Under the pieces are notes generated by a model, which was given only the letters and a program-made list of their open reading frames with translations, was not told where the DNA came from and searched no databases. From Tubiluchus corallicola (Eukaryota > Priapulida > Priapulimorpha > Priapulimorphida > Tubiluchidae): a stretch of 64,000 bases of DNA. The stretch spans positions 1,227,173 to 1,291,172 of the forward strand of contig JAQGDQ010000007.1 of assembly GCA_030141605.1 (NCBI GenBank), in the 5' to 3' direction. Of this stretch, positions 23,401 to 34,087 are shown piece after piece. The position numbers and the translations under genes were made by a program. Position 1 is the stretch's first letter; each line of letters opens with the position of its first letter.

Positions 23401-25221
23401 TCTGCAACTCATGACTTATCAGCGTACTGTATACTGAACGTTTTATGTTTTCAAGATGTTAATATTCACTTCTTCGCGAGAAGTTATTTTTACTAGTTAC
23501 TGAGTTCGAAAAAAATGAGCTTAATTTCCTCTGATTCTTATAAATTAGCTTGAAACTCCAATTCAGGTCCTTTTAGATGGTGAGTTTTGGCAACCTCTTC
23601 CAAATACCTTTTGATACGTTGTTTTTATTATCAACGTCGGAGAAAGGGTCTTTTCCTTTAAAAACGTTAACATAAACACACAGCTATGCAAGAGATTTCT
23701 GTCTATAATTATGCCTATGATTTTTGTTATTACTATTTTAAATGTTGTAAGTATTAATTAATAAAACAACTTCACACTAACCAGATGTGTCGTACTGTAT
23801 GTTTCCAACAAAAGCTGGACACGTTAGATATTGAGTGAACCCTTCTAAAGTAGGTGGCCAACAAAGAATGCCGTCAAAGTGCGCTGGACAGCGTCTTCTT
23901 CCGTTGTAGAAATACCCTGAAGAAAAACGAAGAGAGACAATGATAATTTTGCTAGAGCCCAAAAAATGCGTGGGAAAATTCTGTGTTGCACGAACGACAT
24001 CTATGTCACACGCATGGGGTTATTATGACTTTCTTGTAATTTATTCCTAGACAGGGTAATAGCTCATTCCGGGCGCAAGCTAGTCTTGGGTGTTTACCTC
24101 GTAGAGTTCGAACAAGACTGGGACACCTCTACCGGTTCAGTAACTCATCTTAGAGGATTATCATTGATAGAGAGCCATGATCCGCTCACGCTACAAACAT
24201 CTCGTTGGGCAGTTGTCTGTGAGTGCTGGCTTCCGGCTTGCGGTGTAACAGCGCTATTTGACAAGAATGCGGTAAAATTCAACCATTGTGTCTGTGAGTG
24301 TCAACCAAGTGTGAATATTCTACGTAGACTAGAAGAAAATCCTGAAAAGGTGCTGCTTTAAAGTTGTAGGGGTGTTTTTTCTAAAACTGGGCAACATAGC
24401 CAGTCTTATCAATTTGAGTATCCTCTATCCGAAAAGGCTATTGTTAGCTTGAAAATTTATCGGAAAAGGGTCGAAAACGGAAAAAATAGCCATATTAACG
24501 AGAGCGATTACGACTTCAATTCCAGAGTAGTTGGACCTAAAAAATCCATTCCTGTTCCTGTTACTTTTATTTCAAAATGGCTGCTACGCAAAACGAAATT
24601 GTGCCGATCGTGCAATTTTATTAGCTGTACGTTTCATCTACAGTACAAAACAAAAAGCAAATTATTGCTGAATCTAGAAAATTGCTAGACTGCAAAAAAG
24701 ACGCCAAAGGCTTTTGAAACTGCTCATTAAGCAAAAAACAAAGTGTTCGTTGCCTCCCCGAAAAATTGCACAGTTCGCCTAAAACTTAAGAAACTTTGCG
24801 CAGTGTTAGAACCCATCAAGGTGTTTAATTTTGGATATGCTGTGAATAGAAAATTCTCCAATTTGGCAGCCATTTTCAAGATGACCGACAAGATAACGGC
24901 CGTTAGCATACATAGGCCATATCTTAAACAGGTAGAACAGATGAGATTATGATTTTGGTGTCTATAGGGCCTATATAGGTTTCCAAGGTTAAGAGATCCA
25001 CAGCTGATACTTAAATGCACCTTACTTATGACGTCCCTTACTTAGAATTTCAGGATGGTTGCCAAGATGGCTGTACAATAGCCGATTGTACAATACTTTA
25101 GCTATATCGCATGTTCTGCTTTACAGACCAAGGATTTAAAACCTTACTTGTTATTATTTTTTCATTATTATTGCTGTTGTTGTTGTTGTTGTTGCTATTG
25201 TTGTTGTTGTTGTTGTTGTTG

Positions 25222-25306
<85 letters not shown>

Positions 25307-25331
25307 CATTATCATCATCATTATCATTATT

Positions 25332-25366
<35 letters not shown>

Positions 25367-27714
25367 CATTATTATTTATATTGAACAAAATCACGAATAC
25401 ACATCACATATTCAATACAGAATCTGATAAAGAAGCCCGAAGATAAAAAAATCCTTGAAAGAAACAGTTTAGGTCAGAATTTATGGACCCTGATATAGAT
25501 AATACTGATAACCTCTAAAACAATCTGTCACGTTCACTAGTGCCGCCACACCACTGTATTTGGACCAGGCTGTGCAAACAAGTCTTGCTTGGACACATTT
25601 ACATTTGCCATAGTACCATTTGGCTGGCTGGCTGACAGCCATATTTAATAATTGCTTCAGTTCCACATGTCCGATGTGGTTCCCATGTCAAGTCAGTGGA
25701 TTTTCTCGGTGCAGTCAAATGGTGATGGTCAAGCTGGGGACAGTGATGAACGCTTGGCCTAACAGCATCCTGCCTCATATACCACATGTCTGGTGTACTC
25801 CAATAGTGCAGCAGGTCATCCCCGCAGATGTTGGAGAAAATGCCTCCATTGACATTGCCTTTCTTGTGAACAAGCCTTTATATGCTTTGTCAATTAGCAT
25901 CAAAACGTGCTTGCTGTGTCATACAAGAGTGTGACAAAACGTTCAAGCACAGGCGTGAGTTCAGTCAGCTGCTCAGCTCTAATCGTGTTTCTTAGCGATA
26001 CAAATCCTTCTGTTATCGCCTTAAACACTTGCCACGTAGGCCAAACCATCTTTTCCTTCTCTCTGTAAATGCTGAAACTTGGTCGGAACCAGTATTGGCA
26101 TGAAATACTGACGAAGCTGGTCTCTTTAAGTCCCATGCTATTCACAGTTTCAAAGGGCCAAAGATATTGCCTTTATAAACTAGTAACAGCTATTTCGTCA
26201 GCCAACGTGAAGATGGCGACCATATCGGATATTACCCTAAAGCCTTGACCTTCAAAGCCTACATATAAACAATAAAATCACCATTCTATTTGCTTCAGAA
26301 TATGCAATGTAGCTAATATATTAAACAAGTGGCTACAGGCACGAAATCTTAACAGAGGTTATATTATAGGCATTTTTAGGCATTAGACATGGATTCCTTG
26401 ACCTTGAAAACCTGTACTTAGACACCAAAATCGTCATCTAAACTATCTGGTCGGGCATCTTGAAAATGGCAACCATATTGGATATTTCTGATTGGTCTCA
26501 TATCCCAAATTAATCACCTTGATGGGTTCTAGCAGTGTGCAAAGTTTCATAACTTTTACGCAAAATTGGCAAGTTTAGGCAAATTATCTAGACTATATAA
26601 GTCGGAAACCGGGCGCACATTTTGTTTTTGTTTTTGCTTATTAAACTGTCTAAGTCGCCTTGTGTCTTTTTTGGGAGTCTTTTTTATATTCAGCAAGGTC
26701 GAATTAATAAAAATAATTTGCTTTTTGTTTTTATAACAAATCTTTAAATGAAATTGCATAGTTAGCATAATTTTGTTTTGGGCGACGGCCATTTTTGAAA
26801 TAAAGCTAAGAGAAACTAATTGCTTAGGCCCAGCAGCTTAAGCAAAATGTCATGATTGCATCTTAATGATAATGTTGTGGCAATGATTTTTTTAAATTTA
26901 TATTGTTTGTGCAAAAACATAGCGGTCATTTCTTTTTTATTTTGCATTTTGAGCCCTTTCCGCTAATTTTTCAAGCCGGCTAGGGTCTTTTTGATTTCAA
27001 ATTGACAAGACTGGCTATGCTGCCTAGTGCCCACTTAAAAAACGCCTCCAATGTTCCATTTTTCTGAAAAGTCGTCTAATCTAACAATTTAACTAGAATT
27101 TAAACAGCGGTACAACTCCAAATGAGCATAAAAACCGAAATCTTTTTTGGAGGATTTCATAATTTTGTTGTGTGCAATGTTGCAGGCTATAAACGGACTC
27201 TAGCAATGGAGTGACCATAAACTAACGGAGCAGAATTTAGGTGGCTATTTGTTAGGAGCACTGACTGCTCTGTGCTATTAGAGGTTATTTATGAGAGCAT
27301 TCTTAAATTGACATTGATTTGTTGAAGGTAGCCGTAGTTCAGAAAGAATTCGTTTCGTCAACAAGCACCTTCATATCTAAGATCTGACAACCAGCAAGTT
27401 GCTGATTCACATTTTTTATATATCTGTTGCTGATTTGTCGCGGATAGTACTAATGTTACTCCTGTATTTGTAGGACAAATTATCATCACTTTAATTTAGA
27501 AAAATCTACTTGCTCCGCAGCAAAATTGTTTTTGGTTTTACGTACACGATGTCGTTTTGTTAGTTCCAAAAGGACAGAATTTTTTTGTATTTTGTTTAAC
27601 GAAACTGCTATAAACTTTGCATACAAATTTCTTGCCGACTAAAAAAAGCATGTAGAAGTTCAACAGACAATGATATGAAACAGCAGCTTTCTAGATAATT
27701 TCAAAATACAGATT

Positions 27715-27783
<69 letters not shown>

Positions 27784-29081
27784 GAGTGCACTGCATTGCA
27801 TGGGTGGCATCGCATTTGGTTGCGTTTTGTTTGCATTATATTTTCTGTTGCAGGTTAAATGAGAGAGTGAACACCGAGTAATTTAGCAATTTAATTAATA
27901 GTTTGTCTAATTAAAAAAACTTCAAGATCAAGCAACTCGTTAAAGCCTCAGTGGGTTTGATATCATCTTTAGATTTGATCAAGACTTTGCTAACTTAATG
28001 ACATGCTTCTAAGTACGAATCGATCTGCACAAAAGCATCTGATTAAACACAGAGTGCAGAGTGAGCATCCTCAGTGTTTATGATGACATCTCCCTCAGGA
28101 TGTAAGAATCAAATAAAGAAACCCAGTCTTGATGCTTCAGCATCGAACCAAGACCATTTTTCATAAACGTATGCATTTTTCGTTGAAATAATGTAAAACG
28201 CTATCGTAAAAGCAATCTTCTTTATTCATCCTATGCATCTCATTGAATTTTTGATGTTGAATAGTCTGTTACGCCTAGGCACTCATGCACATGTATAGAG
28301 CACGAATGGCTATCAGTGCTCGTAACTTGCAGACCTGATTGTTACGGCATTAGCTTGACTAATAATTATTATCAGGCATCTTGTGAAGACTTCCTTAGGT
28401 TTCCGAACTAAAAAACTCTAAAATTTAATAATCCACAACAAACTGTAAAGCAATAGTCATTTACCAGTCATGCGGATATAATTTGTTCTGAGATAACCTT
28501 AAGCATCAGCTACGAATTAAGATCGATAGATGCCCTAAAATGTAGAGGCCGTAAGCATAAGCACTAGAAAAATTTCGTTGCCAACATAATTATTTTTAAT
28601 TTAAAGAATACTCGGTTAACCATAAAATAAACATTTCACTTTCTGAAATAAAAGAAAACTTATACAGTAGGTTTATTTGGACATGCCTTAACCACGTGCT
28701 TACTTTTTTGCTTAATGTTAATCCAGCCCTGATACATATTAAAGCAGCATCGTCAATTTCTTCAATTTTGTTTATAATTAACGAGCATGAATTATTTTTG
28801 AAATTAATCCTTTACAGTAAAAATGCATATACATTTAACCCGTCGAGGAGCGTAATAGAAATTGATGAACAGGTTAGAGGGAACTGATAACATAATTGAC
28901 AGGAGACAGACAGGTAAATGCATATAAACCCTAAAAGGCTGTAAACCAAAATAATTATAAGATTAATATGTAATAACTATAATCAGCAATAGGCCTATAT
29001 AAATAAAAACTTACTTGTATTATTTAAAGCGTTTAACTGCAGAACGGTGCACACTGATTCCTGATCCAGCTTCTCAAACAT
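9595..29081 (-). CDS. Class B1 (secretin-family) GPCR, CRF/diuretic-hormone-receptor-like, 12 exons
   Basis: Peptide-hormone receptor of the plasma membrane, 435 residues as assembled. Exons 5' to 3': 29081-29015 (N-terminal, CTVLQLN), 23916-23782 (hormone-receptor domain, CPAHFDGILCWPPT), 21204-21122 (GTWSNWSDYLNC), 17228-17125 (TM1), 15836-15719 (TM2, MRNKIHVNLFISY), 15062-14909 (TM3, ANFFWMLVEGLYLF type, preceded by the conserved Cys), 14687-14627 (TM4), 13002-12933 (CWMDSDGYVYDYIF, TM5), 12129-12041 (TM5 end and loop 3), 11743-11608 (TM6, LLPLLGLTHVL), 11263-11222 (a 42-nt TM7 exon, GFWITLFFCFTNHE) and 9843-9595 (tail, stop TAG). Every junction keeps frame. The family's usual 42-nt TM7 exon is retained. 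The first exon is the least certain: it lacks an obvious signal peptide, and an AG just upstream allows an earlier leader exon. The CRF/DH44 likeness of TM5-TM6 is by eye. Confidence 0.88.
11833..11890. repeat. (ATC/GTC)n trinucleotide repeat
   Basis: Alternating blocks of CAT and CGT triplets over about 58 bp, in a GPCR intron between the TM6 exon and the loop-3 exon. Confidence 0.9.
14347..14612. repeat. (AT)n tract followed by degenerate ATTC tetranucleotide repeat
   Basis: About 74 bp of pure AT to 14420, then about 190 bp of decayed ATTC/ATTT units (CATTCATTCTTTCATTC-like words). It ends a few bases from the TM4 exon donor of the GPCR gene. Confidence 0.85.
19636..19681. repeat. (AT)n microsatellite
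   Basis: An imperfect TA run in the GPCR intron between the TM1 exon and the exon at 21122. A degenerate GACN/AAAC tetranucleotide stretch follows at about 19770-19925. Confidence 0.85.
22480..22885. repeat. A-rich cryptic repeat (GAAAA/CACAAA words)
   Basis: About 400 bp in a GPCR intron dominated on the plus strand by short variants of GAAAACACAAA. It looks like a decayed minisatellite or low-complexity tract. No coding frame stands out. Confidence 0.5.
25148..25380. repeat. (TTG)n-(TTA)n-(ATC)n compound microsatellite
   Basis: About 230 bp of triplet repeats inside the 24.4-27.1 kb element. The poly-Leu, poly-Asn, poly-Tyr and poly-Ile frames across it are artefacts. Confidence 0.97.
25481..26145 (-). 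pseudogene. Decayed transposon-associated ORF with Cys-containing C terminus
   Basis: Minus-strand fragments can be followed across frameshifts and stops: WPTWQVFKAITEGF, then PVLERFVTLLYDTAST, then KGLFTRKAMSMEAFSPTS, then GQAFITVPSLTIT, ending near KCKCVQARLVCTAWS. This order (an ERFVxLLYDxTST block, a KxLFTxK block, a QAxxxxPxLP block, a CKC tail) recalls an uncharacterised protein repeatedly found in invertebrate transposons. That recall is from memory and was not searched. The many stops and frame changes make it non-functional. Confidence 0.5.
27715..27781. repeat. (AG)n microsatellite, second copy
   Basis: A pure AG run of about 66 bp, immediately followed by the 77-bp copy of the SLC28 acceptor segment. 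Confidence 0.97.
27782..27858 (+). repeat. Dispersed copy of the SLC28 intron 4/exon 5 boundary segment
   Basis: Identical to 2861-2937 except for one base, including the CAG acceptor and the GTTAA that starts SLC28 exon 5. Similarity stops there: the next bases (ATGAGAGAG) do not match exon 5. It lies antisense in the first intron of the GPCR gene. Confidence 0.9.
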
Positions 29082-29834
29082 GTTAGCAACAAGTGATTTC
29101 ACTGTTTATATTCCGTATATATGTCCAGAACTGCCAATACATATTTACAGTCATTATGCACAGTTTGGGTTATTAGAATTTTAGGCCAATAGACGACAAC
29201 ATTTTTAAGACGCTTCAGAAACATTCGTTCAGCGCTTCAAAATAAAATCATCTTGTCCTTATAAAACAATGTTAAAAATTGCACCTTGTTTAACGCCCAT
29301 GTTTACATTTACATTTAATGAAGACAATATCTAAGTAAAAAATTGTTGCCTAATATCAAGCGTCATAATTACTGCATTTAAACAAAGATTTCAGCTTAAC
29401 GCCAAAAAATAATACTAGCCTGTTTTAGTCTCACCACAAGATTACTGCATGAGTGGATCGCTTTATGAAGCCATCTTCCCTGATGTTGCTTTTCACTGAA
29501 GCCCGTTCCTGAGCAATGCTATAATCCAGTCTACGTTTCAGTTCAGCAGAGGAGCGCGCAAATGTGGTAATTAACTCGAAATTTCGATTGTAATGTTTGT
29601 AAAATGTTCGCCAGAAATAAATAGGACACCTGCGCCATTAACAGAATTAACGACATGCGCAAACTAAAAATTATTTTGCTTAGTTATCACAAATAATCAA
29701 AAACAGATACGATTATATCTTAAGATATGGCAAATTGGTAATTGCTCATGAAAAGTGTATATGTGACAACAAGGGCACTATCGAAATACGGAAGATGATA
29801 TCAATAATAAGCAACCTGTTTATATATATATAAA

Positions 29835-30351
29835 CTAAATAAGAACAACATTGCTATTGTTCTTGCAGATTAGAACTTGCACTTATTTTGACGTGAATTC
29901 ATGTACTGTGCCTATAGCAGTAGCAAATTTTTATTTTACCAAAATATTCTTGCGCGCCAGCTGGAATACAAATTGCACAGCAGTGAAGTGGTTAATTTAG
30001 ATGATCTACTGGATTGTTTAATGCCCAGATGATATATATTATGTCAAACTGATATAAGCATGCCTAATTTATATTATTTGCTTGAAAATCTTATCGATGT
30101 TATATTAGCACTGATGTTTTAATGCACTGACTCACTTGCACCTGCACTGTGGAGAGACTTGAATCAGGTACTACTGTTTTGTTAATCCACTTTAAACAAA
30201 TAAAGATTATATATATGTATTCCAGCTGGCGCGCAAGAATATTTTGGTAAAATAAAAATTTGCTACTGCTATAGGCACAGTACATGAATTCACGTCAAAA
30301 TAAGTGCAAGTTCTAATCTGCAAGAACAATAGCAATGTTGTTCTTATTTAG
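29835..30351. repeat. Perfect 135-bp inverted repeat with 247-bp spacer
   Basis: The left arm (29835-29969) is the exact reverse complement of the right arm (30217-30351). I found no mismatch on reading both through. Tips begin CTAAATAAGAACAACATTGC and inner ends read CGCGCCAGCTGGAATAC. Short AT runs lie just outside the left arm and just inside the right arm. No coding frame. It is either a young foldback element or a fresh inverted duplication. Confidence 0.9.
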
Positions 30352-32635
30352 CAATAGTCTTATTTATTTATTCTTACTCAATATTTATTTTTACTTGAAC
30401 CTTTGGTTGATATTAACTAAATCTTGAACTATTGTAAATAGAACCATATTGCAACAGTTTAAAAAATTCATCACTGAATTAAACATAGATTTATGACTAA
30501 AATTTACAATTTGCTCGTGACTAACGAAGCAATTCATTTAGGAAAATATTGCACTCATTTGCATAACGTGTACATTCAAAAAAGTAATGTACTTAATTTT
30601 CAACGAAACTATTACTAGAACATATTCGGCTATCTGTTATGTTGCGAGAAAACAAATCAGAATTCAACTGTGTAAATTTCAAAATAAATCTATTTGTTAA
30701 CATTTCATGTTTTCTGGCTTCATTCTTTTTTACACTGATATTTATTATAGGATGTTCCCACTCCTTAGAAACAAGGCCTTTAAAGCAACCTGTTTTTTTA
30801 CTGTCATAGCAAGAATCGTTCATTACAAGACGATTTTTAATAATTATGTAACTAGCATAATCAAAGTTATGTGATATGACGATTAAAATGTGATGATGTA
30901 GCGAAAAGTAGTTTATTATATTTCTAATGTAGGCACATCATTCCTCAAATAGTATACTTATTACCTGCCAGAAAGTATAGTGTTCTGCCTAAGTGTCATT
31001 TTAAAAAACTGATATTCTAGTCAAAAATAGCCACAAGTAAACATTTTCTTAGTCTCTGATTGGCCCGTTCTATCTACTTGTAAATATACTATAAAATGCA
31101 AATATATCGATGTTAGTTAACGCTAGTTAAAAATCCTAGCTGAACCCAATCATTTCTTAGATAGCTCTTAGACCAGGTCTGCCACATCCGGCCAGATACA
31201 TTCATTCCAAAGTACAAAATTACCATAGTGTTAGAGGTATATGGACCTCTCATGTATAGGTTTTATTTGTTAGCTTTGTCTTGTACATTAATTATATTAT
31301 TAACGTAAATTAATTAATTACGTAATTAAGTAATTATATTAGTTGTGTTATAACAATGTCGTTATTATCTGTGATAAGTAAGTACTTTTAGTGTGTCGTA
31401 ACAAACTTGTTTTTCGTTTTCTGCTGCGTCCGTCGCGACTTAGTAATTTAGCAAACAACACAACCCCAAGACAACAGATGTTTGCGAGATATTAGCAGAT
31501 ACGTGCCGTAAGAAACTTTCTGCGCACCCCAGGTGTTATGCATTGGGAATTTTCCCAGACCTGCGTTATTTCTTGGATAAACTCTGTGCTGAAAACATCT
31601 ACCTCTCTCTTGAAGCAGCTGACTTCTTATTGTAATTGGTGTTCTGGACTTGATATGGTTGTCTATGAAGAACATATACGGTCTGGATGGATGATGGGTA
31701 TTGGTAGCCATTTTGTTGAAGTTGTTAGTAAAGTTTATGGGACACAGCTGTCGTGTGTTGGTGCTAGAACATTATACCTAGTGGACTGTCAAACATTTGT
31801 TCGTTATTGGTGCGCAATAAAATTTTCCTTGCAAGTCACACAGCGGAAGGACGCTGCTTCAATACAGATCAGTTGGCCTACCGTTAACAGTAGTGTAACA
31901 GTATATTAATTCGATATAAGCCTGTATCTTTTCTTGTTAAATTTGTACTGTTAATTAATAGACTAAAGTGGTTTATCATTCAGCTATAATTCCGTGTAGC
32001 TGTTTGAGTTTGAGGTTATTTTATCATGTTACGTGATAACTTGCGGTGCTAACACGTAATAGGATTGTAGTCCATTTTTGATAGTCTCTGTTTGATTTAG
32101 GATGACATTGGATTAAGTTGTATTGTGTTCTTTCCGGTTTTTAACAGCTGACGAATGTGACATTTTCGTTGGTTTTAGTACTATGTAAAGCAGTATGAAA
32201 AAGTTGAGTTTAATGGATTGAATTTGACTTGATGTGCAGTAGAGCGGTGGTTTAATGTAGATAACATTATTTGCTTTGCTGTTCAATTGGTGTAACTATT
32301 ATGGTATACTATTGGAATAAAAAATTATGGCGTAGTTTGGAATTGAGCGTTCTGGTTTTGTGTGGTGATGTTCGGAATATAATAATAATAATAAGACTTA
32401 CAGATTTCTCTGAATTGTGCCAGAAGGAAACAGATGCCACAGTGCAATAATACATTTTTCCTGCCTTGTGAAACGCGCCAAATACTCCCACCTACAAAGT
32501 CCAGTGAACTGAAGCCACGTAGCAGGAATAGTAAATTACGAATAGTAGCTGCTGATAACATAACCAACGACGAGTATCTAATATTAACTAAAACATGTTA
32601 ACAATGATTTAATAGTCTCAGTTATTTATTTCTCC

Positions 32636-32641
32636 TTTATT
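32636..32641 (-). terminator. Poly(A) signal candidate of the RNase L-like gene
   Basis: AATAAA on the minus strand about 230 bp past the stop codon at 32871. A second AATAAA lies a few bases further downstream at 32625-32630. Confidence 0.5.
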
Positions 32642-32870
32642 TATAATCAGCATGCTGCTGTATACAAAAACAAATAATAAATTTGACTGGATTGAATAAA
32701 TTTCAGTTTAAATTCATGATGAGTAATATCGTTTTCTAACAAGTTTTTGAAATTACAAGATTACGTAGTTAAGATAACAACAGAAAGTTTCCTATAAAAA
32801 CTCTAAAGCTTTGTCCACTCGTACAATCCAATATTGGTACCTACGTAACCACCTTATCCCTCTTGATCTT

Positions 32871-34087
32871 TTAGAAAAACATTGAAAAGTGACATTTTGC
32901 TCTCCACTGACTAAACCGTAACGTGTTGTACATGTAAATAACGACCAGAGGAAATCGTGTAGATATGTAACTCTCGGGGTCTCTTATAATCGTTTGTGCC
33001 ACGCTGCTTAAACCATTGTAGTACTTAATCAGGTTTCTGCCAAATCGAATGAAATCAGCAAATGTATTCCTATAAGGCATCGTTGTTCCAGGGATTTCTT
33101 GCCAGAGGCAGTTGTTTACCATTTGTGTCCAATTTCCACAGGTCGACCTAGCAAACGCTTGCTCAAGTTCGAGAGGTACCAGATCTCCACTGCCTTTGCA
33201 TCGTTTCATTTCTTGACACAACGCCCCGAGAAAGCGATTGCGTTGTTTAGTAGTCCAGAAATAAGGATGCGCTAGAACTTGTGCTATCGTTGGCCTGTCC
33301 ATAGGGTTTCGCTGCAACATCCAAATCACCATATCATTGTATTCCGCATTTATGAACCTCAGAAATGGCGTTCCCGCATTAACATTCGCCTCGCATTCTA
33401 AACAATTGCTACCAAATGGATGTTCTCCACCGGTTAGAATAAAGTACGAAAGCATTCCTGAGATGAAGACGTCCGATTTTGCACTGTAGTTGGCAACTGG
33501 CTCGGCGATTCTAATACATTCCGGGGGCTTCCAGTAGTTACTGTTCGACCACACTTCGTCTGAAACAGTTGAGTTGTCTGACTGAAGAAAAAGGCTAATT
33601 CCAGTGTCTGCCAACCGTAACATACCTGACTCGTCAAGTAGGACATTGCTAGGCTTCAAACCACCATGGAGTATAGGACCTGGCTTTTGTGAATGTAGAT
33701 AACTTACACCTCGGAAAAGCTGGTAAACCAAGATCTTGTTAAAATTCTCACTGCACGGTTTCTGCCTTATAGCTTGCAAATAGCTATATAAGTTATACTC
33801 ACACAACTCCATGGGCAAAAAACCTCCTTCTCTGGTTTCCAAAAGACCCTAATAAAAAATAAATTATTAAAATTTAGATTAAAATAAAAAACGCGTTAAG
33901 ATAAAAAAAACTTCTAACGCCACTTCTTACATCTATCTTCAGGATGTGTTGATCATTTAAGCTCCATAAACGAAATCTGGACACGATGTTTCGAAACTGT
34001 TGAAGTTTGTTCTTGCAAATGAACTTCAATGCTAACTCGGTTCCATCTTCATTAATGCCAAGCAAAACGCCACCTCCGTCAACTGAT
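32871..34087 (-). other. Pseudokinase and KEN domain segment of the RNase L-like gene
   Basis: Exon 34087-33931 gives the N-lobe, with the β3 lysine in ELALKFI. Exon 33848-32871 gives the rest. The catalytic loop reads HGGLKPSN (HGG codons at 33660-33668), so the catalytic Asp of HRD is absent. The metal-binding motif reads ADTG in place of DFG, keeping the Asp. KSDVFISGMLSYFILTGGEHPF is the IRE1/RNase L-type C-lobe. The KEN domain starts at HPYFW. It keeps the Tyr of PYRNTF and the Arg-Asn pair (codons 33038-33033), but the position of the catalytic His (yeast IRE1 H1061, human RNase L H672) aligns with Tyr (33023-33021). Confidence 0.82.

Larger units (their letters stand above)
24366..27050. 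mobile_element. 2.7-kb DNA transposon with ~650-bp diverged terminal inverted repeats and a decayed ORF
   Basis: The left arm (about 24366-25020) and right arm (about 26390-27050) are inverted copies. Matching words include CATAGCCAGTCTT at both tips and AGAACCCATCAAGGTG with AACTTTGCNCA in the middle, and a GATTTTGGTGTCTA stretch bounds the inner ends. Between the arms are (TTG)n/(TTA)n repeats and a broken minus-strand coding relic (next entry). It sits in the first intron of the GPCR gene. The superfamily is not assigned. Confidence 0.7.
29082..32870. other. Intergenic region between the GPCR and the RNase L-like gene
   Basis: Holds the perfect inverted repeat and otherwise AT-rich DNA. 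The longest open frame (31538-31909, plus, 123 codons) has no recognisable domain and no splice or coding context, so I do not call it a gene. If the GPCR has a further 5' leader exon it should lie here. The right edge is the 3' UTR of the RNase L-like gene. Confidence 0.55.

Noticed and set aside
24086-24361. 91-codon plus-strand open frame just left of the inverted-repeat element
   Set aside because: No domain recognised. It shares a 13-base word (TGCTGGCTTCCGG) with about 3989, which points to a repeat rather than a gene.
25098-25446. Poly-Asn, poly-Leu, poly-Tyr and poly-Ile open frames
   Set aside because: Triplet microsatellite inside a transposon.
31538-31909. 123-codon plus-strand open frame
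   Set aside because: No recognisable domain, no supporting splice or neighbour context, and composition like the surrounding DNA. A decayed repeat is possible.
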